Shown here piece after piece: positions 1-10,500 of a stretch of 40,390 nt of DNA. The position numbers and the translations under genes are program-made. Origin of the DNA: Tahibacter caeni (GTDB taxonomy: Bacteria; Pseudomonadota; Gammaproteobacteria; Xanthomonadales; Rhodanobacteraceae). Where the stretch lies: assembly GCF_024609805.1 (NCBI RefSeq), contig NZ_JANFVR010000008.1, positions 1-40,390 of the forward strand, read 5' to 3'. The notes under the pieces were generated by a model. That model saw only the letters and a program-made list of their open reading frames with translations. It was not told the DNA's origin and made no database searches. Every line of letters begins with the position of its first letter. Positions within the stretch are counted from its first letter, which is position 1.

Positions 1-582
1 GGCGCCGGCAGGGCGCAGTCCGCCGCCGATTTCGCCGCGGCCGCGACGACGGGTCTCGACGAGCGCAGCGGCGCCCGGGATCGCGCGGCGGTCTGGCTCG
101 TCCGCGCACGCGCGCTGCGCGCGGCAGGACACGCGAACGAGGCCTCGGACGCGGTCGCCCGCCTGACCGCGATCGCGCAATCCGACGCGACGCCCGTCAC
201 GCAGCTGTACGCCGGCCTCGCGCGCGCCGAACAGCAGGTCGCCGACGCGCAGGTTGCTGCCGGCCGCAGCGAGTACGACCGGGCGCTGGCCCTGGCCGAG
301 CAGACCGGAGTGCCCGTCGACATCGCCGAAGTCGCCGTGTCCTACGCGACGCATCTGATCGACGCGGGCGAGCTCGAGCGGGCGAGGGCGGTCGTCGGCC
401 GGACCGCGCGCTGGGCGGACGAGGATTTCGCCTGTGCCGTGCTGCAGACGCGGCTCTACGCCGCGCTCGGCCAGCCGCAGGCCTGGCAGCACGCGCTGGC
501 CGTCGCCCGCCGGCTCGCCGGCGATCGCGAGATTCCGGCCGCCGCGACGCAGCTCGCCGTCGGCGCACCCGGAGCGCACTGA
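1..582 (+). CDS. C-terminal part of a TPR-like helical protein (partial)
   Basis: The gene enters from outside the window in frame 1 and stops at 580-582, so only the last 193 residues are visible. They are Ala/Arg/Leu-rich antiparallel helices with a TPR-like rhythm (for example AVWLVRARALRAAGHANEA and SYATHLIDAGELERARAVV). This is the usual C-terminal half of two groups common in Lysobacterales: winged-helix CadC-like regulators with TPR domains, and Ser/Thr kinases with TPR domains. The N-terminal effector domain that would decide between them is outside the window. No membrane segment is seen in the visible part. The gene converges on the minus-strand secreted protein ending at 641, with a strong hairpin in the 58-bp gap. 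Reading frame is certain; the protein type is an inference. Confidence 0.75.
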   Translation, partial: GAGRAQSAADFAAAATTGLDERSGARDRAAVWLVRARALRAAGHANEASDAVARLTAIAQSDATPVTQLYAGLARAEQQVADAQVAAGRSEYDRALALAEQTGVPVDIAEVAVSYATHLIDAGELERARAVVGRTARWADEDFACAVLQTRLYAALGQPQAWQHALAVARRLAGDREIPAAATQLAVGAPGAH

Positions 583-600
583 AGCAGCTTCCTGCGAACA

Positions 601-630
601 GCGGCGCGGCGGCCTGCGCCGCCGTGCCGC
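601..630. terminator. Strong hairpin between convergent genes
   Basis: Positions 601-613 pair with 618-630 in a 13-bp stem with one G-T wobble (606/625) and a 4-nt loop (614-617). It sits in the 58-bp gap between two convergent stop codons (582 and 641). No T-tract follows on either strand, so it is a GC-hairpin, possibly bidirectional, terminator rather than a canonical intrinsic one. Confidence 0.6.
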
Positions 631-640
631 TGCGGCCGCG

Positions 641-2296
641 TCAGTCCGGATCGAAGCCGTCGCGGAAGATCGTTTCCGAGTCGTGGATGCCGACCGTGCC
701 GAGCTCCACGCGGAGACTGCGGTCGCCCTGCATGATCTGCCACGACGCCTTCTCGAAATGCTCCGGGCCGACGGTCCGGTCGATCCGGTTCACGTCGTCC
801 GAGTCGAACAGGTCGCCGCCCGGGTTGAACAGCTCGAACTCGAACGTCTGCCCGGACACGGTCGGCGTGGCGAACAGATGGATGCCGTCGGAACGCGGAT
901 AGTCGTTGGTCAGCATCACAGCGGGACCGTCCGGCGTCGCGGCGAGCGTGTCGCTCGCGCTGCCGATGCGCAGCGCGAACGTGCCCGGGCGGATCGGATA
1001 GCTCGTCGCCCGCGACGGCGCGATCTCGAATCCCTGCGGCGACAGCGCGAACGTGAGCGTCACCGGCGTGCCGACCGCGGCGCCGACGAACGGTCCGGAG
1101 GTCAGATCGTTGTAGGCGACGGTGCCGGTCGCCTCGACGATGGCATCGACGGTCCGCTCCGGATGCAGGTCGATCACGAAACCCGCCATCACGCCTTCGG
1201 CATCGAGGCCCCAGCCGCCGATGGTCTGGCCGTCGGAGGAAATCGCCGCCGCGGCGGCGAGGAACCAGTTGTCCGGAATCGTCACGCCGCGCGCGGTCAC
1301 GTAGTCGGCGAGCCGCTGCAGGCCCGTCTCGGGCGTCCATATCGTCGCCGTGCGGATCGGCCACGCGCCGCTCGCGCCGACGATGACGTTGCCGTCGCCG
1401 CTGACCGCGAACCCGAACGATTCGGGAGGCAGGAATCCGGTCGGCGAAGGACCCGTCGGCAGCTGCGCGAGCCGTTGCCGCGGCGACTGCCGCGACGGCG
1501 TCGCGCGCGCCGGGCCGGGATCTTCCGGCAGGATGCCGATCGGCTGCGTGCCGGTCGCCGCGGTCCAGCGCCAGGCTTCGCTGCCGTTCGCGGTGTAGTA
1601 GCCGCCGCCGACGACCACGCGGCCGTCCGCGGTCGCGGCGAGCGCTTCGCCGACCGGGTTGCCGTCCGCGTCCACGAGGTCGGTCGCGGCGCCGTTGCGC
1701 CAGATGACGCCGGTGCGATAGCCGTCGGGCTGGTCGTTCCAGCCGAACGCGACGCTGCCGTCGAGGCTGATGCCGTTCGCGCGCGAGTACGTCGACGGGC
1801 GGTTGACCGGCAGGCGCGTCATGCCGGTCGCCGCGGTCCAGCGGAACGCGACCGAATTGCCGGTCTCGTCGTACGCGAGGCCGACGGCGATGCCGTCGTC
1901 GGACACGCCGTAGGTCGAGCTCTGGTAGTTGTCGAGCTGCACGCCGCCCGGATACGGACCGATCGCGATGGGGCCGACGACGGGCACGTTGCTGTAGGCC
2001 AGCGCCGCCACCTCGATGCCCTTGCCGTCGAGCACCGCGCCGGCCAGTGGCTGCGCCCAGTCGCTCGTGCCGAGCGCATCGACGAAGTCCGGCAGCATCT
2101 CGACGCCGGTCTCCGGCGTCCAGCGCCAGGCCGGCGCGCCGTTGAAGCCCGACGCGATCACGCCGGTCGCGATGCGCCCGTTGTGCGACAAGCCGGCGAC
2201 CCCGGCGAAACGGGGAGTCGGATAGAACTGGCCCGCATGGGCGAGCGAAGCAAAGACCGTTGCGGCGGCGACCGCGGCGGCGACGACAGGACGCAT
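641..2296 (-). CDS. Secreted HAF-repeat (beta-propeller-like) protein with C-terminal IFRDGFDPD tail
   Basis: A 551-residue exported protein. The start at 2296 is chosen because it gives a clean signal peptide (MRPVVAAAVAAATVFASLAHA, cleavage after AHA at residue 21) and is preceded by GGAGA; an upstream ATG at 2359 would bury the signal. The mature part carries repeated HAF-type units, in which a GxVVVG/GIAVG strand is followed by AxRWT.ATG (AWRWTPETG, AFRWTAATG, AWRWTAATG, ATIWTPETG), as in bacterial extracellular HAF repeat proteins. A beta-rich domain follows from about residue 370. The last residues, DSETIFRDGFDPD, resemble a short Asp/Phe-rich tail that I recall from many secreted proteins of Rhodanobacteraceae. 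No enzyme motif is visible. Export is well supported; the biochemical role is unknown. Confidence 0.85.
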   Translation of the reverse strand: MRPVVAAAVAAATVFASLAHAGQFYPTPRFAGVAGLSHNGRIATGVIASGFNGAPAWRWTPETGVEMLPDFVDALGTSDWAQPLAGAVLDGKGIEVAALAYSNVPVVGPIAIGPYPGGVQLDNYQSSTYGVSDDGIAVGLAYDETGNSVAFRWTAATGMTRLPVNRPSTYSRANGISLDGSVAFGWNDQPDGYRTGVIWRNGAATDLVDADGNPVGEALAATADGRVVVGGGYYTANGSEAWRWTAATGTQPIGILPEDPGPARATPSRQSPRQRLAQLPTGPSPTGFLPPESFGFAVSGDGNVIVGASGAWPIRTATIWTPETGLQRLADYVTARGVTIPDNWFLAAAAAISSDGQTIGGWGLDAEGVMAGFVIDLHPERTVDAIVEATGTVAYNDLTSGPFVGAAVGTPVTLTFALSPQGFEIAPSRATSYPIRPGTFALRIGSASDTLAATPDGPAVMLTNDYPRSDGIHLFATPTVSGQTFEFELFNPGGDLFDSDDVNRIDRTVGPEHFEKASWQIMQGDRSLRVELGTVGIHDSETIFRDGFDPD

Positions 2297-2607
2297 GCTC
2301 GATTTCTCCGTTGGCTGACAAGCGGCCCGACGATCGGCGCAGGGCGCGCCGCAGGCCATTCGTGCGGCTTTCGCGCTGGATTAGCGATCCGTTTCGGCCT
2401 GTTCGCTGGGGTTTCTCCGGCGCGCCGGCCGGCACGCCCGGCCCGCTGCCGGTCGCGGTTTGCCGGTGAACGGCGAGAGCGGCCGCCGCTGGCGGCGGGG
2501 CGCGGAGGCCGCGATCCCGGCGGAATCGGACGGGCTTCGCCGTGCGTATCGCCCGACGCGGACGGCGGAACGAACGGCCGTCCGGCGCGGCGAGGGCGAG
2601 TTCGACT
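2297..2607. other. Intergenic, upstream of the HAF-repeat gene
   Basis: About 310 bp between the start of the minus-strand HAF-repeat gene and the hydrolase remnant. It should hold the HAF gene promoter, but I see no convincing -35/-10 pair and no additional gene. The 5' two thirds of the former hydrolase gene are not recognisable here. Confidence 0.4.
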
Positions 2608-2892
2608 TTTCATCGCTTCGTGGTCGTCGCGCCGGATGTCGCACGGTTCATGGCCGACTCGCAGCTTCCCTGGAGCAGCCGGGCGCCGGACGGACAGATC
2701 CTCAGCCCGGCGTGGAGAGCCAGACCGGGCTGGTACCTGATCGCGCAGGACGACCGGGTCATTCCGCCCGACGCGCAGCGCGCCACGTCGGGCCGCGCCG
2801 GCGTGACGGTCAGGACGGCTTCCTGCAGCCACGCGGTCTAGGTCGCCAATCCGCAGGTGGTTGCGGCGGTGATCGAAGAGGCGGCGGCCAGC
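2608..2892 (+). pseudogene. C-terminal remnant of an alpha/beta hydrolase, interrupted by a nonsense codon
   Basis: Frame 1 reads through the C-terminal third of a typical small alpha/beta hydrolase: FMADSQLPW, then PAWRARPGWYLIAQDDR followed by IPPDAQR. These contain the acid-loop Asp (DDR) of the fold. Next comes SHAV, which carries the catalytic His. In the family SHAV is normally followed by Y-V; here the tyrosine codon is TAG (2839-2841), and the expected C-terminal helix (NPQVVAAVIEEAA) continues in the same frame afterwards. The nucleophile elbow and the N-terminal two thirds are missing, as is the native stop. The usual Met and Lys of the conserved Q-R-A-M-S-K-R stretch are Thr and Gly. 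This is a decayed gene, not a small ORF. The family assignment is from memory of the motif order. Confidence 0.7.
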
Positions 2893-3303
2893 CGCTCCTT
2901 CGCAACAGGTCTTCTGGCAGGTGTCGATGCGGTAGCGCGTGCGCATCACGCGTGTCGCCGGGCGGGCAGCGGGCAGGTACGGAAGCCGCTGCGCGGCGCG
3001 GATTCCGGATCGGATGCGCATGCTCGGCGCCATTCGGTGCATCGAAGCACACGGTCGCGGTCGCACTCCGATGCGCGCAAGCCGGATCGCCCGTCGCCCG
3101 GGGCGCCGGCGCAAACCTGCGATCGGCCGACCCGATCGTCGTCGTGTCGGGCGCCGGCAGGGAATCGTCCGGAGTACGGTCTGAATCCGCCGATCCTCGA
3201 CGTATCCATCCGCATCGAACCCGGAGCAGGTCCGGGTCCGATTCCGGCGGCGTCGAGCACGTTCGTGTCCGTGCGCTGCGAGCCATGCCCGGCTCGCGGA
3301 AAC
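2893..3303. other. Non-coding stretch before the giant-protein operon
   Basis: About 410 bp with open frames but no frame with recognisable protein sequence or a ribosome-binding site. It probably consists of decayed DNA flanking the hydrolase remnant. No repeats or tRNA-like folds were seen. Confidence 0.4.
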
Positions 3304-3341
3304 GCCGGAGTTCGCCCGGATTTCTCCGGCAGTCTTTTTTT
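3304..3341 (+). terminator. Rho-independent terminator-like hairpin
   Basis: GCCGGAG (3304-3310) pairs with CTCCGGC (3324-3330) across a 13-nt loop and is followed by AGTC and seven T residues (3335-3341). It would terminate plus-strand transcripts that once served the hydrolase remnant and insulate the operon starting at 3476. The loop is long, so the hairpin is only moderately stable. Confidence 0.5.
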
Positions 3342-3429
3342 GGCGGTCCGGCGCGACGAGGGTGCGAGGTCGTCCGCCGCCGGGACACAAGCAGTGAAGC
3401 CGCACGACCGCTACTTGTGTCATCCCGGC

Positions 3430-3448
3430 CGGATCGATCGTCGATCCG
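3430..3448. promoter_or_regulatory. Inverted repeat just upstream of the giant-protein operon
   Basis: CGGATCGA (3430-3437) and TCGATCCG (3441-3448) form an 8-bp perfect inverted repeat around TCG. It lies 27 bp before the ATG at 3476. It could be an operator for a dimeric regulator or a 5'-UTR hairpin; nothing in the sequence decides between these. Confidence 0.35.
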
Positions 3449-3475
3449 CCGAATCGCCCGCACGGAGACGAGGAT

Positions 3476-4438
3476 ATGAGCCAGAGGTTCGGAGCCGCCT
3501 TCGGGGCGATTCTCGCGTTGCTGCTTCTGCTGCTTTTCGCGGCCGCCACGCTCCACTGGATCGCCCAGATCGTCATGGCGGACGGCGCGGAGATCAAGAA
3601 GAGCGCCGGCTACGTCTACGTGCTGACGACCGTCGCCGGTCTGGTCTCCGCACTGGTCATCGCCCAGCTCAGCGTAACCCGGCCCGGCGCCGCGCCGACG
3701 ATCGCAGGGCTGAGTCCGGAGTCGCGTCTCGGCACGATAACGCTCAACACGGTGGTCGCCGTCTACCTCGTCGTCTGGATCCTGACCGGGTTCGCCGCGC
3801 TCGTCGTCGGCGTCATGTTCTATCCCCCCGAAGCGAACAAGACGATTTCCGATCTCGGCACGACCTGGCTCGGTCTCGCGGTGTCGGCCGCCTACGCCTA
3901 CTTCGGCATCAGTCCCGGCACGGTCAAGGAAAAGCGGGTAACGCAGAGCGCGGGCGATTCCCTGCACTTGGCGACCCTGGAGCTCGTGTCGAACGTCGCC
4001 GAGGAGCTCGGGCAGCGCATCGCTGCCGGACGCATCGTGTTCGACGCCGGCAAGCCGCAGCTGCGGGATCAGCTCCTGAGAACGAATGCCGGTCCGCGGA
4101 TCACCCCGAAGCTGCAATCGTTCGTCCTGCATCTGTGCGATATCTCGCGCGAACCGATACGCATCAGCGATTTGCTGCGCCCCTCGGGCACTTCCCACCA
4201 CGTCGCCGGCCGCGCCGTCGACATCGGGAACGAGGAGATCGCCAAGGTCCTGCTGCCGCTCGTCGCCACGGATGCCCAGGTCAACGCGCTCGGCATCGAC
4301 GAAATCATCTTCGACGCGTCCGTCGCGGGCGAAAGCAACCGCAACCGATGGAACTACGACGCCGGCCGGAAGCACGTCTACGACGACGCGACCTTGGCCC
4401 AGCACAAGGATCACGTTCATTTCGCCGTCGTCGCCTGA
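3476..4438 (+). CDS. Four-helix membrane protein with C-terminal M15/LAS-type zinc peptidase domain
   Basis: A 320-residue protein, ATG preceded by GGAGACGAGG. Four hydrophobic segments are visible at about residues 7-33, 46-67, 87-116 and 126-145. The soluble domain after residue 150 has the LAS-type zinc signature: S240-x-H242-x2-G245-x-A247-x-D249 (in SHHVAGRAVDI) and the closing D-H-x-H at 312-315. H242, D249 and one of H313/H315 would bind zinc. In known families this fold covers D-Ala-D-Ala carboxypeptidases/dipeptidases, phage endolysins and the Hedgehog-related domain. Peptidoglycan or another peptide is therefore the likely substrate, but that is inference. The gene is first in a run with two giant genes (71-bp gap to the next start), suggesting it anchors or matures them or opens the wall for them. 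Confidence 0.85.
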   Translation: MSQRFGAAFGAILALLLLLLFAAATLHWIAQIVMADGAEIKKSAGYVYVLTTVAGLVSALVIAQLSVTRPGAAPTIAGLSPESRLGTITLNTVVAVYLVVWILTGFAALVVGVMFYPPEANKTISDLGTTWLGLAVSAAYAYFGISPGTVKEKRVTQSAGDSLHLATLELVSNVAEELGQRIAAGRIVFDAGKPQLRDQLLRTNAGPRITPKLQSFVLHLCDISREPIRISDLLRPSGTSHHVAGRAVDIGNEEIAKVLLPLVATDAQVNALGIDEIIFDASVAGESNRNRWNYDAGRKHVYDDATLAQHKDHVHFAVVA

Positions 4439-4509
4439 GGGCGCGGTGAGCTGAAGGTCGCGAAATTCCGGGGCGTGTGCCCTTGGTCACGAACGCAGTC
4501 GAGGTTCCC

Positions 4510-7500
4510 ATGCTCGTCTCGCAAGCGCATTTCTTCGTCGGCGAAAACGACGCGGTGAAACGGCTTCGCCTGCACCGCGATGCAGGCCAATGGCGGCTGG
4601 ACGGCACGGTGCTGCAGAACGGCACGCACGGCCCGCTCGGACGTGTCGAGATCTACGACGACCGCGGGGTGCTCGCGTTCGCGGCCGAAGGCCTGCGTAC
4701 GGGCGCGGCAAAGATCGCGATCACGGGAACGGCGGCGGCGCGCAAGCTCGCCGCGACGATCGCGCTTCCGGTGTTCTTCAACGACGGCGAAGGCCTCGTC
4801 ACGGCGACGTTCGATCTCTCCGCCGCCGGCGGCGTCGTCCGGTTCGCGAACAGGGATCCCGGCGACAAGGTCGATCCGCGCCCGCGCGTGTTCCGGCTGC
4901 CCGGCGGGCTGGATCCGCCGTCGAGGCTGATGCTGGATCGGGACGGCGAATGGAAGTGCGAACTCGTCAGCGACCCCGCGCCGGCCGACGACGCCGACGG
5001 CAATGACAGGGTACGAACTCCGACCCTGAGCTGGCACCGCATCGCGCCGAAGGGCACCATGAGCGACCTCCTGCGGCTGCGCGGGGTCGATCTCGGCGAG
5101 CGCGCGGACCCGCTCGCCAACGAAGCCGGCGACATCCGCCTAGCCAACTCCAGCAACGGACCGCCGGCGACGCTGTCGCAGCAGCTCGCGCCGTCGCGCC
5201 GCGTCGCGCTCGATGTCGAGCAGTATCTCGGCGAAACGGCGTGGCGGATCGTCGTCGGTCCGGTGTCGACGGCCGACTTCTGCGCCGTCTGGACGGAGTC
5301 GCTGTACCGGCCGCTCGTCGACGGGCTGGTCCGCGCGCGCGGTGCGGCACTGACGTTCCTGCCGTCGCTCGCGCCGCGCGGCGATGCGAAGCGCGCGGCG
5401 GCAGGCTTGAGCTTTGCGTTCGTCTTCAAGGCGGCGTTGGGCCGAGACGCGCCGGATCACCGCGACGTCGCCCACGCGCGCCTCGCCGGCTTCGAGCCCT
5501 TGCCGTCGCTCGCGAACGAGGAGCGCCTGTCCGCGACGATCCTCGCCGGTGCCGGCGGAGCAGGGACGTTGCCGGCGAAACTCGCCGGTACGTCTTCCCG
5601 GCTCGTTTTCTCGCTGAGCTACGACGCGCCGCGACGCATCGACCTCGGCGCGCTGAGCTTGCAGGTCGTCGGCGCGGATGTGGATGCACCGCCGTTGCCC
5701 ATCCGCGTGGCGCTGCGCAGCGCGCTTGCCGCCGGAGTCGTCCTCGAACGGCGTGAGGCTCCGCCGCTCGATCTCAGCGTCGACATCGAGGAACTCGCGC
5801 TGTCGCACGTGCGGCCGGGTGCGACCGACGGCGTGCCCGATGCGGCACGCGCGCGGACCGAACCGCCGCTGATGCTGCAGCCGGAAGAAAAGGCGCTCAT
5901 CAGGAACGCGCGCGGCGCGGACGACGGCACGCTCGTGGTTCCGCTCGGCACGGCAACCGGCGAACGGCGCGCGTGGCTGCGCGCGGCCGAGCGCTACAAG
6001 CCGTTTCGGCAGCGTGCGCTCAGTCTCGAGATCCGCAGCGCCGGCGACGCCGCGCCGCAGTCGGTGGCGGTGCTCGACGGCGCGCCGCTGTTCGTCGGCA
6101 AAATCGCCGACATCCAGCTCGAGCCCGCCGAAGGCATGGAGGAAATCGCCAACTATGCCGAGAGCGAACTCGACGGATCGAAATGGGAGATTGCCGGCAT
6201 CCGCTCGTCGTTCGACCTGCGCCTGCCGCCGCAGGCGGTCGGCGAGAACGCGGAGAAGGGCTCGCGCTTCGCGCCCGCGATCGCCGCCGGCCGGCCGATC
6301 GACTATCGCTACGCGGCGCCGGCGAAGCTGCTGCTGAAATCGTCGTGGTTCGATCAGCGGTTCAACGAAGCGCCGTGGAACGTGCGGCGCGTATTCGGCT
6401 ATGCCGGACAGCGTGCGCCGGGCGCGAGCGTCGTCAGCCTCGACTTCGAACTCGTCTACGGGCTTTCCACGTCGTTCGACGCGACCGCGTTGCCCTATCG
6501 CACGCAGCTGGCCGAACTCGGCTCGCGCGTCGGCGCGCCGCCGCCGGAGCTGCGGCTCGATCGCCTGCCGCAGAACGACCGGCGGCGCGGCATCGTCCTC
6601 GACGCCGCCATCGAACTGATCGGTCTGCGCCGCCGCTACGACAGCCGGCTGGCGCAGCTGGAACTCTACAATCCCGCGGAACGGTCGCAGGCGTCAGGCG
6701 GGCGCGCGGCGGCGACGGCCGATCTGCAGCTCGATCGCGGGCTGCATTTCGAACTGCGTCCGACAGCGGCCATGGAGCACCCGTTCGAACCGGGGCGGCA
6801 TTGGAGCGGAACCGGTCCAGGCGGCGGCTTTCTGCGCGGCGGCGCGCTGTGGGCGTTCGAGTCCCGCACCGTCTACGACGAAGTGGTGAAAGTGCCGGAC
6901 AGCCGGCAGGGCAGCGTCGATCGCCTGCGATTCTCCGCGCTCGGCGGCTACGGCGAGCAGCGCGCGGTGTTCGCCGACGGCAAGAGCATCGTCAGCGTGC
7001 GAACGGAGATGGGGCGCCTTTCCAGCTACGTGCTCGAGCGCAAGGGCCGCATCGCTGGCTATTGGAACCGCGCACGGCACGTGATCGTGTACGAGCGCAC
7101 GGTATTGCCGAGCCGGCAGTTTCGCGACGACCAGCCGCCGCATCGGGGCCGCCCGCTGCTGCGCAAGGTTTCCGAGTACGTCGAGATCCTCGAGCCGCGG
7201 CGTTCCACGCGCCGTCCGGGCCAGACGGCGCTCGGCGCGCGCTGCGTCGAAAGCATCGATTTCAAGAGCGTCGTCATTCCGGTCGACGGCGCGTGGGGTA
7301 GCGACATCGAGGGCGGCTGGGTCATCCCGTTGTGGAATCCCGACGCCGATCCGGAGGTGTATCCGCGGCCGACGATATGCCCGGTGTTCTCCGGGTCGGA
7401 GGAAGAAACCGGATCGGCGCCGCCGATCAGCGAGCCGCAGCGCCTGCGCTTCTACACGAGCACGCGTCCCGGCGACGGCGAGGATACCGAGCAGTGGGAT

Positions 7501-10500
7501 CCGGTCGAGCGCGTCGACACGCGCGACGTGCCGCTCGAAGCGCCGGGTGCGCCGGTGGAGGGGCGGATCGGGCCGGCGGACTACCTCGCCGACGACGAGA
7601 CCTTGCCGGCCGAAGCCGGCGAGCCGCTGGGAATGTACTATTTTACATTTCCACTCGACCCGCAGTCGCGGCCGGCGAATCTCGTCGCCGGTACGCAGGC
7701 GGCTCGCATTGCCGCACGCCTCGACAACGTCACGCTGGTGCGCGGCGCGGCCGTCGTCGGGGGACGCGACGGCGGCGCGACCTTGCTCGGTGCCATCAGC
7801 CGCGGCAACGACGACTTCGTCCGCATCGCGAACGGTGCGCGCGCGCTTGCCGGCTTGTCCGATCCGGACCAGCGCCGCGACCGCGTTCGCGCGCTCAAGG
7901 ACCGGCTCGGAACCACCTCGAAGGCGCTGCACGACCAGCTGGACGCGACGGACCAATGGCTCGATGCGCAGCGGTCGCAGGCCGGAAGCCTGCTGCGGGA
8001 CACCCGCCGCCGCGTACGCGACGGGCTGCGCTCGGCCGTCGCTCGCGAGCTCGATGATGTGCGGCGCGCGCTGCAGACGTATCGCGACGAAGCGGTGCGC
8101 TTCAGCGCGTCCATCTGCCGTCTCGAGCGCGGCGAAGCCCGGCAGCGTGCGGAGCGCTGGATCGACGAATTGCAGCTGATCGCGACCGGTCTTGCCGCGC
8201 TGCCGGACGATGCGCGGCGCCTGCTCGCGCGCGAGGTCGACGCGACCGCCGGGCGCGCGAGCGAGCTTGTCGATCGCGCGCGGCGCGACGTCGAAACGCA
8301 GGCCGATACTCTGCTCGCGATCGTCGGCGATGCGGCCACGTCGTGGAACGTGCGCCGCGAGCGACTGCGTGCGGCCTTGCCGCGCGTGCGCCAGGTGCGT
8401 GCCGAAGCGCTGGCGACGCTGGCCACTTTCGTGGAGCGCCTGCCGCACGGCGCCATCGCCGCGCTCCTGGGCGACCTTGCGGCGCGCGCACGCAAAATGG
8501 AAGCGGCGCTGGGCGCGCTGGAGAACGGGCTCGATCACCGGCTCGCGAATGCGGCGACCCCCGAAGCCGAGATCCGGGCGGCGATCGTCGCGCTGAAGCA
8601 GGAGGTCCGCGCGCTCGCCGACGATCTCGTGCGGCCGGTCGACGCCGTGCGCGGCGAAATCCAGATGCGGATCGGCGAACTGACGTTCGGCGCGAGTCCA
8701 CTGCCGCAATGGCCGGCGGCCGTGCGCCGCAACGTACTCGCCGTGATCGACGGGGTCTTCGACACGGCAGAGGATCGCTGTCAGGTGCTCGGCACGCGGA
8801 TGCGCGAGCGCTTCGACGCGTTCCTCCAGTGGTTCGACGCCGGTGTCGCCGCGCTGGCCGGCAAACTCGAGCAGGCCGCCGCCGCCTTCGATGCGTTGAT
8901 CGCACCGGTCGACGATCTGCACCAGCGGCTCGGCGACGCGATCGACGACTCCCGCGCCGAACTCGATGCGCTCCTGACCCGCCTGGAAACCGCGACCGGC
9001 GACGCGGCCGAGCGCCTGGCCGGACAGATCGCCACGTTCACCGCGCCGCTGCGCTCCGCGTTCGACGATGTCGATCGCGTGCTCGACCGCGTGCGGCAGG
9101 CACCGAGCTTCCGCAAACCCGAGGAGACGCTGCGGCTCGTGCGCGCGCTCGGCGAAGGGCCGCTGCTGCCGAACATGACGATCAACCGCGATCGTCTCGC
9201 CTATGTCTTCGACGACTACGCCGCGGCCATCCGCTCCTCGCCGGCGGCGGCGCTCGTCGACCGCGTCGGGTCCGACCTGAAGGCGCTCGGGCTGCGCGTG
9301 CCGTTCGACGGCCTGGCCGATGTCCTGGTGCCGCCGGCGCTGCGCGACTTCGATCTCAACCGTCTGCTGCCGAGCTTTGCCGGGCTGCGCAATCTCGAGG
9401 GACTGTTCGCAGGCCTGAAGATGCCGGATCTTTCCGAGCGCGGCATCCGCATCAGCCACGGCTTCGACAAGGAACGCCAGAGCGCATGGCTGCAGGGCGA
9501 CATCGACGTGCGACTGGACCGCCGCGTCGACGTGTTCTCGCTCGCCGGGCTCGCGCTCGGCCTCGACGAGGGCCACCTGACCGGGCAGTCGCGTGTCGTC
9601 GCCACGCTCGACGGCCTGCGCGACGAGAGCACGTGGGGCGAGATCCGCGGCGACTGGCTGCTGACCTTCGGCGGCTACACGCTCGTGCGTTTCGTCGACA
9701 CGCCGCTGCGCTTCGACCAGAGCGGCTCGCTGCGCTTCGACGTCGACGCGCGCAAGATCGTGCTGGACCGCGCGCTGCGGTGGCTCGAAGACGTCGTCAA
9801 GCAGTTCAGCGACCCGGACAGCGGGTTCACGCTCGCGCTGCTCAAGGGCGACGACGGCACGCCGCGCGGCGTGCGCGCGTCGCTCGAGCTGCCGTTGCCG
9901 CCGCAAGGCGCCGGCGCGGTGACGGTCGCGGGCATCATCCTGAGCGCGTTCTTCGAGCTCGACATTGCCAAGGAACCGCCGCGCGGCGGCGAGCCGGGCT
10001 TCGCGATCTCGGCGGGGTTCGGTCTCGGCAAGCCCGAGATGCCGTTCTCGCTGTTCATCGCGTTTCTCGGCGGCGGCGGCTTCCTGTCCGGCAAGGCGTC
10101 GTACTGGCCGGCACTGAAGCACGACAACTTTTCCGCCGAGGTGGAGCTCGGCCTGTCGGCCGGCGCCGCGGCCGCGTTCTTCTTCGGGCCTGTGCGCGGC
10201 CACGCGATGGTGCTCGTCGGGTTGCGCGCACGCTACGTCGTCATCGGCAAGGGCGGGCAGCTGACGGCGGCGGTGACGTTGCTGATCACCGGCAGCGCGT
10301 CGCTGTACGGCCTCGTGACGATCGGGCTCACGCTCTACCTGCAACTGATCTACGGTGCCGACAAGTCGTTGCGCGGCGACGGCTACATCAGCGTCTCCGT
10401 GCGCATCTCGCGTTTCTTCAAGGTCAGCTATTCGGCGCCGATCCGGTACCAGATCGCCAAGGGCGACGGGGGCGGCAAGAACGCCGCCGACGCCTATCAA

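Noticed and set aside
434-2740. Long plus-strand open frame across the HAF-repeat gene
   Set aside because: Low-complexity Arg-rich shadow of the minus-strand gene, which has a signal peptide and repeats.
2158-3597. Minus-strand open frame over the hydrolase remnant and operon leader
   Set aside because: Composition random, no SD, overlaps three unrelated features.
4477-4509. Upstream GTG start for giant protein 1
   Set aside because: Poor SD context compared with GAGG 5 nt before the ATG at 4510; the extra 11 residues show no pattern.
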